Assembly: GCF_003261055.1 (NCBI RefSeq)
Contig: NZ_CP030073.1
Location: 1,488,001 to 1,552,000, forward strand
Source of the DNA: Streptomyces cadmiisoli
GTDB taxonomy: Bacteria; Actinomycetota; Actinomycetes; Streptomycetales; Streptomycetaceae
Length of the DNA: 64,000 nucleotides
Direction of reading: 5' to 3'
This document shows positions 8,040 through 16,789 of this stretch, one piece after another; positions within the stretch are counted from its first letter, which is position 1, and the number at the start of each line of letters is the position of its first letter. The position numbers and the translations under genes are program-made. The notes beneath the pieces were generated by a model that had not been told where the DNA came from, made no database searches, and saw nothing but the letters and a program-made list of their open reading frames with translations.

Positions 8040-9293
8040 ATGCGAGTTGTACGAGAATGGCCGGAACCCCTTGCGCGATCGGTGCGGTGGCATCGCGATC
8101 CCGTGGTCGTGCAGGCCCTGCGGTCGACGGGCGCCGCCACGGTGTCCTACGTCATCGCGCTGCACGTCAGCCCCGAGAAGGCGCCGCTGACCGCGCCCCT
8201 GACGGCGCTCCTGGTCGTCCAGGTGACCCTCTTCTCCACCCTGACCACCGGGATCCGCCGGGTGAACTCGGTGGTGGCCGGAGTCGTCATCGCCATCGCC
8301 TTCAGTCTGCTGGTCGGCCTGACCTGGTGGAGCCTCGCGCTGCTGATCCTGGCCTCGCTGGCCGTCGGACATCTGGTGCGGGTCGACGAGTTCGTGCCCG
8401 AGGTGGCGATCAGCGCGATGCTGGTCCTCGGCGTCACCAGCGTCGGGGACACCGCCTGGGCGCGGATCCTGGAGACGCTGATCGGCGCGGTCGTGGGGCT
8501 CGCCTGCAACCTGCTGCTGGCGCCGCCGGTGTGGGTGGGCGAGGCGGGCGCGTCGATCGACGGCCTGGCCCGCCGGATGCGGCAGCTGATGCTGCGGGTC
8601 GGCGAGGAGGCCGCGGGCCGCACCCCGGTCGCGAAGGCGGCCGAACGGCTGCACGAGGCGCGCCGGCTCGACCACGACATCGTCCAGGTGGACGCGGCGC
8701 TGCGGCAGGCGGAGGACAGTCTGCGGCTCAATCCGCGGGTGCACGAGGGACTCCTGCACCGAGTGGTGCTGCGCACCGGCCTGGACACGCTGGAGATCTG
8801 CACGGTCGTGCTGCGGGTGCTCGCGCGCACCTTCACCGACCTGGCGAAGGTGCGTGACCCGGAGCCGCTGTTCAAACGGGAGACCGGCAAGGTCCTGGAG
8901 CAGTTGCTGTCCGAGATCGGTGACTCCGTCGTCAGTTTCGCGGTACTGGTCACCACGGACGTCAGCGTCAGCGCCGAGTCCGCGGAGAAACGGTTGACCA
9001 ACGAGCTGCGCAGGGCGGCGGCCACCCGCGACAAGCTCGCCGAGCTGCTGCTGGACGAGGTGACGGGCGACTCCCTGCACTGGCAGCTGCACGGCGCCGT
9101 GCTGGCCGAGGTCAATCGCATCCTCGACGAGATGGACACCGAGCACCGTTCGCGCCGGCTGCTGGAGGAACTGGACCGCTGCACGCGTGAGCAGCGCGAA
9201 CGGTTGCCGAGGCTCACCCGGCTGGGCGACCGGCTGCGCCTGGCACGCCGGGCGGGGCGCAGCCGCCTCGCGGCCGTGCGCCGTTCCATGTGA
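8040..9293 (+). CDS. FUSC/aromatic-acid-exporter-like membrane protein
   Basis: 417 residues from ATG 8040. The ribosome binding site is only moderate (GGGAAAGGGAA about 12 bases upstream), and an in-frame ATG at 7962 is less likely. Residues about 25-160 contain five or six hydrophobic segments (TVSYVIALHV, LTALLVVQVTLFSTLTTGI, VVAGVVIAIAFSLLVGL, ALLILASLAVGH, ILETLIGAVVGLACNLLLAP), as in the N-terminal domain of FUSC/ArAE proteins. Residues about 170-410 are a long charged, helical cytoplasmic region. The family includes the Escherichia coli p-hydroxybenzoate efflux protein AaeB, but this half-size form has no defined substrate. The gene is transcribed alone. Confidence 0.78.
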   Translation: MRVVREWPEPLARSVRWHRDPVVVQALRSTGAATVSYVIALHVSPEKAPLTAPLTALLVVQVTLFSTLTTGIRRVNSVVAGVVIAIAFSLLVGLTWWSLALLILASLAVGHLVRVDEFVPEVAISAMLVLGVTSVGDTAWARILETLIGAVVGLACNLLLAPPVWVGEAGASIDGLARRMRQLMLRVGEEAAGRTPVAKAAERLHEARRLDHDIVQVDAALRQAEDSLRLNPRVHEGLLHRVVLRTGLDTLEICTVVLRVLARTFTDLAKVRDPEPLFKRETGKVLEQLLSEIGDSVVSFAVLVTTDVSVSAESAEKRLTNELRRAAATRDKLAELLLDEVTGDSLHWQLHGAVLAEVNRILDEMDTEHRSRRLLEELDRCTREQRERLPRLTRLGDRLRLARRAGRSRLAAVRRSM

Positions 9294-9423
9294 CCCGTCA
9301 CTGAGGGCCCCGGCCGTGACGCGCTATTGAGGGGCCCCGGCCGAGCCGCGTGGTGCGGGATCGGCCCTTCTTGCACCCGACAGGTGATCCACGCCAAGGT
9401 GACCCGGACGACGGGGACGACCG
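9294..9423. other. Short intergenic region with direct repeat
   Basis: The sequence GAGG(G)GCCCCGGCCG occurs twice, near 9304 and 9331. No promoter box is clear, and no gene is present. Confidence 0.4.
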
Positions 9424-10638
9424 ATGAGCCGGGGTACGGGAATGGGCAGTGGTGCGCGGGTGTCGCACGGCGACTGGAGCAGGCGGCGCCTCGTCGGGGT
9501 CCTGGCGGGGGCTGCGCTTCCGCTGTCGGCGGCCTGCGGGGGCACCCCGCCCGCCGAGACCCCCGTGAAGTCACCGGGCGGCTCAGCCCGGGCCTCGCGC
9601 AGGCCGCCCGCCGGTCCGCGCCCGCTCTATCTGGGCACCTACACCTCCGTCGACGGCGGCGGCGAGGGTGTCGGCGTGGCCTCCTACGACCCGGTCACGG
9701 GCCGCGTCGTCGGCGGCGGCCTCCTGGACGTGGGTGATCCGTCGTATCTCGCTGCGCACCCGAACGGCCGCACCCTCTACACGGTGAGCGAGCGCGAGGA
9801 CGGTGCGGTGACCGCGGTCCGGCTGTCCGACCGCAAGGTCCTGGGCAGCCGGAGCACCGGCGGCGCGGCGCCGTGCCATCTGTCCGTGCACCCGGGCGGA
9901 CGCTGGCTGCTCAGCGCCAACTACACCTCCGGCAGCGTGGCCGTGCACCCGATCGACGCCGAGGGCGCCCTCGGCGAGCGCACCGACCTGGTGACGCACT
10001 CCGGCTCGGCGCCGGGTCCGGGACAGGAGGGTCCGCGCGCCCATCAGATCGTCACCGGCCCGGACGGCCGGCACGTCCTCGCGGTGGACCTCGGCACGGA
10101 CACCGTGTACAGCTACCGCCTCGACACGGCCGAGGGCACCTTGCGGGAGGTCGCGCGGGCGCGGACCCGGCCGGGGGCCGGTCCGCGTCACCTCGCCTTC
10201 CACCCCGGCGGCCGGTACGCCTATCTGGCCAACGAGCTCGACGACACGGTGGCCGTGTGCGCCTACGACCCGGCGAGCGGCCGGCTCACGGTGGGCGAGG
10301 CCCGATCCACGGGATCCGGCGCGGACACCAACTACCCGGCGCAGATCCTGGTCACCGCGGACGGCTCGTACGCCTATCTCGCCAACCGGGGACACAACAG
10401 CATCGCGCGGTACGCGGTGGAGGCCGACGGCGCCCGGCTGCGGCTGCTCGACACGGTCCCGGTGGCCGGTGACTTCCCTCGGCAGATCGCCTTCTCCCCG
10501 GACGGGGCCCTGCTGTTCGCCGCGAACCAGCGTTCCGGCACCGTGAGTGTCTTCCGCGTGGACGCGCGCGACGGTGGACTGCGGCTCGCGGGAGAGCCGT
10601 TCGCCTCACCCGTCGCCGTCTGTGCGCTGCCGCTGTAG
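9424..10638 (+). CDS. Tat-exported lipoprotein of the lactonase (7-bladed propeller) family
   Basis: 404 residues from ATG 9424. Residues about 17-38 form a twin-arginine signal, SRRRLVGVLAGAALPLSAAC, ending in a lipobox L-S-A-A-C, so export by Tat and lipid anchoring are predicted. Residues about 60-404 are a beta-propeller with repeated blade motifs (Y-L-A-A-H-P-N-G, H-L-S-V-H-P-G-G-R-W, H-L-A-F-H-P-G-G-R-Y, Q-I-A-F-S-P-D-G) typical of the YbhE-like lactonase family (6-phosphogluconolactonase, carboxy-cis,cis-muconate cyclase). An extracytoplasmic location argues against a role in the pentose phosphate pathway, so the natural lactone is unknown. Its 3' end overlaps the convergent DUF2470 gene by 33 bases. 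Confidence 0.85.
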   Translation: MSRGTGMGSGARVSHGDWSRRRLVGVLAGAALPLSAACGGTPPAETPVKSPGGSARASRRPPAGPRPLYLGTYTSVDGGGEGVGVASYDPVTGRVVGGGLLDVGDPSYLAAHPNGRTLYTVSEREDGAVTAVRLSDRKVLGSRSTGGAAPCHLSVHPGGRWLLSANYTSGSVAVHPIDAEGALGERTDLVTHSGSAPGPGQEGPRAHQIVTGPDGRHVLAVDLGTDTVYSYRLDTAEGTLREVARARTRPGAGPRHLAFHPGGRYAYLANELDDTVAVCAYDPASGRLTVGEARSTGSGADTNYPAQILVTADGSYAYLANRGHNSIARYAVEADGARLRLLDTVPVAGDFPRQIAFSPDGALLFAANQRSGTVSVFRVDARDGGLRLAGEPFASPVAVCALPL

Positions 10639-11334
10639 GGCGCGGGGGCAGGCGGCGGTACCGGCCTGCGCGAGCAGCACGTGCACCCGCTCGGTGAGTT
10701 GCGCGACGCTGTCGGCCGGCATGTGGAAGGGCAGCCGTACGTCGCCGTGGGCGCGGCGGCGCTCGATCCGCAGCGTCAGTCCGTGCCGGTCGACGGCGAG
10801 CGGCCGGACGCGCACGGCGCCGTGCAGGCTGCCGGGTTCGACCAGCCGGGTCAGGCGTTCGACCGCGTCGGCGTGGGCGTCGGCGAGGTGGGTGAGCAGC
10901 CGGGCCTCGGCGGTGGCCAGCGGGTCCGGGCTCGCGGCGGCGAACTCGTCGAGGTCGACGACCACGGCTCCCGACGCCTGGCGCAGCACCACCCGGGTCG
11001 CCGCGAACGCGAGATGGCCGTCCTCGATGCTGAACCAGCCGGCCATCCACAGCCGGCCCCGGATGCGGCTGCGCATCGGGACGGGCGCGACGTCGGCGAA
11101 CTCCAGGACGGCGGACGGCTCCCCGCGCGGCGCGCAGATGGTGGCCGCGAGAAGCGCGCTGTCCTCGGGCACGTGCAGGGTCACCCGCCCGTCGTCGGCG
11201 ACCGCGTGCGCGCCGATGAGCTCCTCTCGGACGCCCTCCGCGGTCACGGCGCACGACCACGAGGTGGCGAGCACCGATCGGGCCCGTTCTGCCGCCGCGG
11301 GCACGGCCGCCCAGGCGGCGTGGCTGTCACCCAT
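10606..11334 (-). CDS. DUF2470-domain protein under iron-box control
   Basis: 242 residues from ATG 11334, preceded by AAGGAGG. The C-terminal part (about 140-225) matches the DUF2470 pattern seen in HugZ/pyridoxamine-phosphate-oxidase-like heme-utilisation proteins: A-E-A-R-L-L-T-H-L-A-D-A-H-A-D-A-V, then the G-L-x-L-R-I-E strand and a V-R-L-P-F-H helix region. The N-terminal half (about 15-130) resembles the split-barrel part of the same superfamily but lacks an obvious flavin motif. A near-perfect iron box overlaps the ribosome binding site, so expression should rise in iron starvation. A role in heme or iron handling is inferred from the regulation and domain association, not shown. Confidence 0.8.
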   Translation of the reverse strand: MGDSHAAWAAVPAAAERARSVLATSWSCAVTAEGVREELIGAHAVADDGRVTLHVPEDSALLAATICAPRGEPSAVLEFADVAPVPMRSRIRGRLWMAGWFSIEDGHLAFAATRVVLRQASGAVVVDLDEFAAASPDPLATAEARLLTHLADAHADAVERLTRLVEPGSLHGAVRVRPLAVDRHGLTLRIERRRAHGDVRLPFHMPADSVAQLTERVHVLLAQAGTAACPRALQRQRTDGDG

Positions 11335-11345
11335 CCCGTTCCTCC

Positions 11346-11364
11346 TTAGGTAAGGCTTGCCTAA
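11346..11364 (-). promoter_or_regulatory. Iron box (DmdR1/IdeR operator) of the DUF2470 gene
   Basis: TTAGGTAAGGCTTGCCTAA is an almost perfect 19-bp iron box. It overlaps the AAGGAGG ribosome binding site by two bases, so a bound repressor would block both transcription and the start region. This is the best match to consensus of the four iron boxes in the window. Confidence 0.9.
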
Positions 11365-11748
11365 GCTATCGGAGATCCGGACGTACGCCAACCACGGACG
11401 ACGACACGGCACGGCGACCGACGGGAACCGGGCCCGGCGAGCGGACCACGGCAACGACGCGGGCGGCTGCGCGCGGACCGCCGCCGGGGTGGCGACGGGT
11501 CCCGGGTCCGGTGATTGGGCCACGGCACCGACACGAACAGCCGCGCACCCGCCGCCGGAGCGGCACGACGGGTCCTCCGGTCGGCTGCGCGGACCGCCGC
11601 ACCGACGCGAACAGCCGGGCGCCCGCCCTCGCCGACGCGGCACGACGGGTCCCCGGGCCCGGCGAGCGGACCACGGCACCGACGCGGGCGCCCCACGGGG
11701 CAGGGCCGTGGCCCTCCGCGCGGCGGCCCACGGCCGTCCGACGGCGGG
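11365..11748. repeat. About four degenerate 74-76-bp tandem repeats filling the intergenic gap
   Basis: Units beginning CGACGGG start at 11419, 11493, 11567 and 11643 (spacings 74, 74, 76). Each carries variants of the blocks GCGGACCACGGCACCGACGCG and GAACAGCCGGGCGCCCGCC. A partial unit precedes 11419. Long arginine/proline-rich open frames exist in both directions but only reflect the base composition. The repeats sit downstream of the PIG-L gene and upstream of the DUF2470 promoter, and no gene is present. Confidence 0.8.
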
Positions 11749-12492
11749 TCAGCGGGGGAAGAGTTCGAACGCCACCGCGGGCTTGTCCCCGAACCGCTTG
11801 CCGACCTCCCGCGCGATACCGGTCAGGAAGTTCCGGACGTAGGTCTCGGGGTCCTCGTCCGTCAGCGCCTCGATGTAGGCGCGGTGTTCGAGCAGCGAGC
11901 GGATGCCGCGCTCCAGGCCGGGCGCGGCGTCCACGGCGTGCGTGGGGGTGGTGGAGCCGGCGACCGCGACCCAGCGGACGCCGTTCCAGGGTTCCAGGCC
12001 CTGTTCGACGAGTTCCGGGAAGATCCACCGGTTGCCCGCGTCGCCCGCCGCGTCCAGCGTGGCGCGGCCGACGGCGACATGGTCGGGGGTGTTCCAGGCC
12101 ACACCGCCCCAGGTGTCCCGGTGGTTGAGGGTGATGACGAGTTCCGGCCGGTACCGGCGGATCGCCGCGGCGATGTCGCGGCGCAGCGCGGTGCCGTACT
12201 CGATCACTCCGTCCCGGTGGCCGAGGAACTCCACCGCCGACACCCCGACGACGGCGGCACTGGCCCGCTGCTCGCGCTCGCGCAGCGGGCCGCACCGCTC
12301 CGGCTCCACGGTGTCGATGCCCGCCTCGCCGCGGGTCGCCAGGACGTAGCTGATCTCACGGCCCGCCTCGGTCCACGCCGCGATCGCCGCCGAGCAGCCG
12401 TACTCGAGGTCGTCCGGGTGCGCCACGACCGCGAGGGCGCGCTGCCAGTCGTCCGGCATGGGCTGGAGCTGAGTGATCGTCGACTCGGTCAT
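11749..12492 (-). CDS. PIG-L/LmbE family deacetylase
   Basis: 247 residues from ATG 12492. The metal-binding motif A-H-P-D-D-L-E is at about 24-30, and the distal histidine motif N-T-P-D-H-V-A-V at about 134-141. Between them lies the family's G-x-x-x-x-x-E-R-E-Q-R-A-S-A-A-V-V-G helix. Relatives include MshB (mycothiol biosynthesis) and LmbE-like N-acetylglucosamine deacetylases. Streptomyces genomes carry many paralogues, and nothing next to this gene fixes the substrate. It is cytosolic and zinc-dependent by family. It reads in the same direction as the hydrolase gene upstream, with a 70-base gap. Confidence 0.88.
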   Translation of the reverse strand: MTESTITQLQPMPDDWQRALAVVAHPDDLEYGCSAAIAAWTEAGREISYVLATRGEAGIDTVEPERCGPLREREQRASAAVVGVSAVEFLGHRDGVIEYGTALRRDIAAAIRRYRPELVITLNHRDTWGGVAWNTPDHVAVGRATLDAAGDAGNRWIFPELVEQGLEPWNGVRWVAVAGSTTPTHAVDAAPGLERGIRSLLEHRAYIEALTDEDPETYVRNFLTGIAREVGKRFGDKPAVAFELFPR

Positions 12493-12562
12493 GTCCGCAG
12501 ATTAGTCCGTGCCCGTGGGCCGCACCGTCCGTGCCGGTGGGCCGCACCGGCACGGACGGACC

Positions 12563-13864
12563 TCAGACCTCGTCGCGGGTCAGCGCGATCAGCCGGTCCA
12601 GGACCCGGGGGCCGCCGGCCCGGACGCCGTCGTGCTCGAACTCGTCGGTGACCCAGGTGCGCAGACCCCGGACGGCACGGGCGGTCTGAAGCGAGTGCGC
12701 CGTGTCGACGTACATGTCGTCGTGGTAGATCGCCGCCGCGACCGGCACCTCGTTGGCGGCGAGCCGCGCGGGGTCGTACAGGGGCCGCCAGTCGGTGCGG
12801 GCGGCGAGCAGTTCGGCCGTCTCGCGCAGCGGGCGCAGGGCCGGGTCGCACTCGAACATCCAGGGGTGGACGGTCTCGCCGGTGAACAGCAGCGGCGCGT
12901 CGCCCGCGAGCGTCTTGGCGGCGTCGAACTGCCCGAACTCCGCCCGGACCCGCTCGGCCGACCAGGCGGTGGGCCGCTCGTCCTGGCCGTAGATGGCCTC
13001 GTGGACGAGGGCGTACAGGGGGTGGCCCGCGTACGACAGCAGGCTCTGGGCCTCCTCCTGGAACGAGTCGGACAGGGCCGTGCCCGCCGGGGTGCGGACG
13101 AAGGCGTCCTCCAGGAGGTAGTGCAGCCGGTGGCTGCCCTCGGAACCGCCGAGGAGGATACCGAGGGACTGGAAGGCCTCGGCGGTGAACCGGTAGCCGT
13201 TCGGCAGGACCACGTCGTGGCTGAGCAGGTGGTCGGCGATGCGGCGGGCGCGCTCCACGTCCTGCGGGTACCGCGCGTAGTGCGCGGCGACCTTGCGCTC
13301 GATCCGCGGGTAGGCGGCCCGGTAGACGTCGTCGGCGTGCGCGTCGAGGGCGGGCAGGCCGCCGGTGACGAACGCCGCGCGCAGGCCCTCGGGGGCGGTC
13401 GACAGGTAGGTCACCGTGCAGAAGCCGCCGAAGCTCTGGCCGAGCACCGTCCAGGGGGCGCCGCCGGTGACCTCGGGGCGGATCGCCTCGCAGTCGCGGA
13501 CGATCGAGTCGGCGCGGAACGCGGCCAGGTAGCGGGCCTGCTCGGCCGGGCCGCCGCGCAGCGGCAGCGTCTGGCGGTTGGCTGGCGTGGAGTGGCCGGT
13601 GCCGCGCTGGTCGAGCATCAGGACGCGGTAGTCCTGCAGGGCGCGGCCGAGCCAGGCCTGCTTTCCGACGAAACGATTCGCCCCGAAGCCTGGGCCGCCC
13701 TGGAGGTACAGCAGCCAGGGCAGGTCGCGGCCCTCCTTGTCGCCGGCGACGACCTCGCGGGCGTACAGCTCGATCGTCTCTCCCGCCGGGTCGTCGTGGT
13801 CGAGGGGCACGGTGAAACGGCGGTCGGTGAGGACGACGCCGGGCTGGCGGTAGCTGACGCTCAA
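12563..13864 (-). CDS. Alpha/beta hydrolase, proline iminopeptidase (S33)-like
   Basis: 433 residues from TTG 13864, with GGGAGA five bases upstream. The lack of an ATG or GTG nearby makes the start tentative. The fold markers are the oxyanion loop L-Q-G-G-P-G-F-G (about 53-60), D-Q-R-G-T-G (about 84-89), the nucleophile elbow G-Q-S-F-G-G (about 141-146) and the catalytic histidine in F-E-H-D-G (near residue 411). These are features of prolyl iminopeptidases. Release of N-terminal proline from peptides is inferred; a generic esterase is possible. Cytosolic, no signal peptide. Confidence 0.85.
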   Translation of the reverse strand: MSVSYRQPGVVLTDRRFTVPLDHDDPAGETIELYAREVVAGDKEGRDLPWLLYLQGGPGFGANRFVGKQAWLGRALQDYRVLMLDQRGTGHSTPANRQTLPLRGGPAEQARYLAAFRADSIVRDCEAIRPEVTGGAPWTVLGQSFGGFCTVTYLSTAPEGLRAAFVTGGLPALDAHADDVYRAAYPRIERKVAAHYARYPQDVERARRIADHLLSHDVVLPNGYRFTAEAFQSLGILLGGSEGSHRLHYLLEDAFVRTPAGTALSDSFQEEAQSLLSYAGHPLYALVHEAIYGQDERPTAWSAERVRAEFGQFDAAKTLAGDAPLLFTGETVHPWMFECDPALRPLRETAELLAARTDWRPLYDPARLAANEVPVAAAIYHDDMYVDTAHSLQTARAVRGLRTWVTDEFEHDGVRAGGPRVLDRLIALTRDEV

Positions 13865-13967
13865 CGGGTCTCCCGGATGCGGACGGCAATGTGGACCGCG
13901 TCCCAGTTCAGCACATGTGCCCGCGACGGGCGGGACCGGGGATCATGAACGGCTGCTGACCGGTGGT
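13865..13967. other. Intergenic spacer with a 10-bp palindrome
   Basis: GCACATGTGC at 13911-13920 is a perfect palindrome 46 bases upstream of the hydrolase start and could be a regulator site. No other structure was seen. Confidence 0.3.
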
Positions 13968-14993
13968 TCAGCGGCCCGGCAGACTGGAGCGCCGCACCAC
14001 CAGCTCCGGCTGGAGCACCACGCGCCGGTGCTCGTGCAGGCCGGCCGCGCTCTCCCCCTCGGTCTCCTCCAGCAGCAGCTCGGCGGCCAGCGCGCCCATG
14101 GTGACGGCGGGCTGGCGGACCGAGGTGAGCGGCACAGCCGCGGCGGCGGCGAACTCGATGTCGTCGTAGCCGACGATGGCGAGGTCGTCGGGGACGCTCA
14201 CGCCGGCCGCGTACAGGGCCTGGAGGACCCCGAGGGCGAGCAGGTCGTTGGCGCAGAAGACGGCGGTCGGGCGCTCGGCCAGCCCGAGCAGGCGGGCGCC
14301 CGCGTCCCGGCCCGCGGCCACGTCCAGCCGCTCCGTGGGCAGCTCACGCAGCGCGTCCGGGCCGAGGCCCGCCTCGGCGAGCGCGTTCAGGGCGCCGGTG
14401 CGCCGGTCGCGGACCTGGGTGAGGCCGGGCGGGCCGCTGACGTACGCGATGGAGCGGTGCCCGGCGTCGACCAGATGACGCACGGCCAGCGCGCCGCCCG
14501 CCACGTCGTCGACGGAGACCGAGCACTCGGTGGTGCCCTCCGCGACCCGGTCTACGAGGACGAAGGGGATGTTGTGGCGGCGGAACGCGGCGATGTTGCG
14601 GCCGGTGGCGTCGGCCGGGGTGAGCAGCACGCCGCGCACCCGCTGTTCGGCGAACAGGGAGAGGTAGTCGGCCTCCTCCGCGGGGTCCTGGGCGCTGTTG
14701 CAGACCATCACGCCGAGGCCGGCCTCCCGCGCGGCGCGCTCCGCCCCGCGGGCGACGTCGACGAAGAACGGGTTGCCCATGTCGAGGACGAGCAGACCCA
14801 TGATCCGGCTCCGGCCCGCGCGCAGTTGGCGGGCCGACTCGCTGCGGACGTAGCCGAGCCGTTCGATCGCCGACTGCACACGCGCGCGGGTCTCCGTGGC
14901 GACCGTCTCCGGCCGGTTGATGACATTGGAGACGGTGCCCACGGAGACCCCGGCGACCCGGGCGACATCCTTGATACCCACCGACTGGGCCAT
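13968..14993 (-). CDS. LacI-family regulator, probable rhamnose repressor
   Basis: 341 residues from ATG 14993, behind GGAGGT. An upstream ATG at 15035 has no site. The N-terminal LacI helix-turn-helix is IKDVARVAGVSVGTVSNVIN (about 7-26), followed by the hinge region and a periplasmic-binding-protein-like ligand domain (G-L-L-V-L-D-M-G-N-P-F-F to the end). It lies directly beside the rhamnose operon and reads in the same direction as its uptake genes. LacI-type palindromes flank the divergent rhamnose promoters at 20498 and 20668, so rhamnose catabolic control is the natural inference, with rhamnose or a phosphorylated derivative as inducer. Autoregulation is not evident, because no matching palindrome is seen upstream of its start. 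Confidence 0.85.
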   Translation of the reverse strand: MAQSVGIKDVARVAGVSVGTVSNVINRPETVATETRARVQSAIERLGYVRSESARQLRAGRSRIMGLLVLDMGNPFFVDVARGAERAAREAGLGVMVCNSAQDPAEEADYLSLFAEQRVRGVLLTPADATGRNIAAFRRHNIPFVLVDRVAEGTTECSVSVDDVAGGALAVRHLVDAGHRSIAYVSGPPGLTQVRDRRTGALNALAEAGLGPDALRELPTERLDVAAGRDAGARLLGLAERPTAVFCANDLLALGVLQALYAAGVSVPDDLAIVGYDDIEFAAAAAVPLTSVRQPAVTMGALAAELLLEETEGESAAGLHEHRRVVLQPELVVRRSSLPGR

Positions 14994-15282
14994 CAGGCAG
15001 CGACCTCCAGGGAAACGTGGGGCGACGAGAAGCACCTCACACTACCGTCACGCCACCGCGGCGCGGCCGCACTCGGGCGGGTACCCGGATGCCGGCGCGA
15101 CGCGGTGCCGGCGGCCGGTTCCGTGCCCGGCCGGTCCGCCGGACGGCCGCGGCGCGCGGGCCGGCCGGCGACGGCCGGTGCGGCCGCCGGTTCCGGTCCG
15201 GCGGCCCGTCCGCCGCAGTGGGCCACGGCGCTCGGCACGGCGGTGGGGGACGACGTGCGTCTTCTCATCGGGCGGCTCCGGC
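14994..15282. other. Gene-free spacer rich in CCGGCCGG inverted repeats
   Basis: The interval from about 15100 to 15240 is a dense series of overlapping inverted repeats built on GGCCGG and GCCGCCGG. It probably folds into strong hairpins that end the leftward rhamnose transport operon. No protein gene is convincing here. Confidence 0.5.
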
Positions 15283-15603
15283 TCAGGCGAGGTGGAAGAC
15301 TTCGGACAGGGGCTTCATGGCCTCGTCGGGGCGGGCGCCGTCCAGCGACTCGAAGAACGGCGCCATCTCCGCCTGCCAACGGGCGTTGATCTCCGTGGCC
15401 TCCATGCCGGCCCGGGCGGCGGCGAAGTCCTCGGTCTCCACGTAGCCGACCAGCAGGCCGTCCTCACGCAGGAAGAGCGAGTAGTTGTGCCAGCCGGTGG
15501 CCGAGAGTGCCTGGAGCATCTCGGGCCACACGGCGGCGTGCCGCTCGCGGTACTCGGCGAGGCGGTCCGCCCGGACCTTCAGCAGAAAGCACACACGCTG
15601 CAT
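15283..15603 (-). CDS. rhaM: L-rhamnose mutarotase
   Basis: 106 residues, the normal family length. It begins MQRVCFLLKVRADRLAEYRERH and has the family features Y-x-x-x-H-x-x-V-W-P-E-M (about 18-29), W-H-N-Y-S-L-F-L (about 38-45), Y-V-E-T-E-D-F (about 54-60), and the C-terminal W-Q-x-E-M-A-P-F-F (about 76-84). It interconverts alpha and beta L-rhamnopyranose so that the isomerase receives the right anomer. The start lies 16 bases after the stop of the rhaS gene, at the end of the leftward transport operon. Cytosolic dimer by family. Confidence 0.93.
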   Translation of the reverse strand: MQRVCFLLKVRADRLAEYRERHAAVWPEMLQALSATGWHNYSLFLREDGLLVGYVETEDFAAARAGMEATEINARWQAEMAPFFESLDGARPDEAMKPLSEVFHLA

Positions 15604-15619
15604 CGGCAGTCCCCCGGGA

Positions 15620-16696
15620 TCAGAAGTTGTAGTCGTCGATGTTCTCGGCGTCGAACACGGTCGGCTTGCCCAGGCTGATCACGCCGTCCTTGCCGATCGT
15701 GAACTCGCCCATGCCGCCCGCGGTGAACGTCTCGCCCTCCTTGCCGGTGATCTGTCCGGAGACCAGCGCGACGGCGGTCCGGGCGGCCAGCTCGCCCAGC
15801 TTGGCCGGGTCCCACAGCTCGAACGCCTCGACGGTGCCGTTCTTGACGTACTTGCGCATGTCGTTGGGGGTGCCGAGACCGGTCAGCTTGACCTTGCCCT
15901 TGTACTTCGAGCCGGACAGGTACTGGGCTGCGGCCTTGATGCCGACGGTGGTCGGGGAGATGATCCCCTTCAGGTCCGGGTACTCCTGGAGCAGGCCCTG
16001 GGTCTGCTGGAAGGACTGCTGGGCGTCGTCGTTGCCGTACGCGACCTTGACCAGCTTGATGTCCTTGTACTTCGGATCCTTGAGCTCGTCCTTCATGAAC
16101 TCGATCCAGGTGTTCTGGTTCGTCGCGGTCTGCGCGGCCGACAGGATCGCGATCTCGCCCTTGTAGCCGATCTGTTCGGCGAGCAGCTGCACCTCGGTGC
16201 GCCCCAGGTCCTCGGCGCTGGCCTGCGAGACGAAGGCGTTGCGGCAGTCGGGCTTGGTGTCGGAGTCGTAGGTGACGACCTTGATGTCGTTGCTCATGGC
16301 CTGCTTGAGGGCCGTGCACAGGGCGCCCGGGTCCTGCGCGGAGACGGCCATCGCGTCGACCTGCTGCTGGGTGAGGGTGTTGACGTAGGAGACCTGGCCG
16401 GAGGTGTCGGTGGCGCTGGACGGGCCGACCTCCTTGTAGCTGGAGCCCAGTTCCTTCAGCGCCGCTTCGCCGCCCTTGTCCGCGGACGTGAAGTAGGGGT
16501 TGTTGACCTGCTTGGGCAGGAAGCCGACGGTCAGGCCCTTCTTGAGTTCGGCGTTCGGGTCGGCCTGGCCGGCCGCGGCCCCCGAGCCGCCCTCCTCGGC
16601 GACGTCCTTCTTGGTGGTGCCGCCGCAGGCGGTGAGGGCGAGGGAGGTGGCGGTGGCGAGGGCCGCGCAGGTGCGGCGGAGGGACTTCTTACGCAT
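15620..16696 (-). CDS. rhaS: Rhamnose ABC transporter substrate-binding lipoprotein
   Basis: 358 residues from ATG 16696, with AAGGA upstream. The lipoprotein signal ends L-T-A-C (about residues 21-24), giving a lipid-anchored protein on the outer face of the membrane. The mature part is a type I periplasmic-binding fold (G-F-L-P-K-Q-V-N-N-P-Y-F at the start, then V-S-A-Q-D-P and T-Y-D-S-D-T motifs) of the sugar-binding family that includes RhaS and RbsB. It lies between the permease and mutarotase genes in a complete CUT2-type importer. The rhamnose substrate is inferred from the operon. Confidence 0.9.
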   Translation of the reverse strand: MRKKSLRRTCAALATATSLALTACGGTTKKDVAEEGGSGAAAGQADPNAELKKGLTVGFLPKQVNNPYFTSADKGGEAALKELGSSYKEVGPSSATDTSGQVSYVNTLTQQQVDAMAVSAQDPGALCTALKQAMSNDIKVVTYDSDTKPDCRNAFVSQASAEDLGRTEVQLLAEQIGYKGEIAILSAAQTATNQNTWIEFMKDELKDPKYKDIKLVKVAYGNDDAQQSFQQTQGLLQEYPDLKGIISPTTVGIKAAAQYLSGSKYKGKVKLTGLGTPNDMRKYVKNGTVEAFELWDPAKLGELAARTAVALVSGQITGKEGETFTAGGMGEFTIGKDGVISLGKPTVFDAENIDDYNF

Positions 16697-16728
16697 CACG
16701 GGTCCTTAGTGACGAAGGTGAGTGGATG

Positions 16729-16789
16729 CCCCTGAGGGGCGAGGGGAACTGCGCGACCGGCCGCGGACGGGCCGCGGCGGTCGAACGGC
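16729..16789 (-). repeat. Dispersed Streptomyces-type repeat/hairpin between permease and rhaS
   Basis: GGGGCGAGGGGAACTGCGCG begins at 16737 and continues into GACCGGCCGCGGACGGGCCGCGG, which can form a hairpin. I recognise the GGGGCG-GGGAACTGCGCGACC block as a motif scattered through many Streptomyces genomes. Here it fills the gap before rhaS and may change the relative dose of binding protein and permeases. Confidence 0.6.

Noticed and set aside
11353..11842. Arg/Pro-rich frames across the 75-bp repeat array
   Set aside because: The frames differ between units because the period is not a constant multiple of three, and there is no ribosome binding site.
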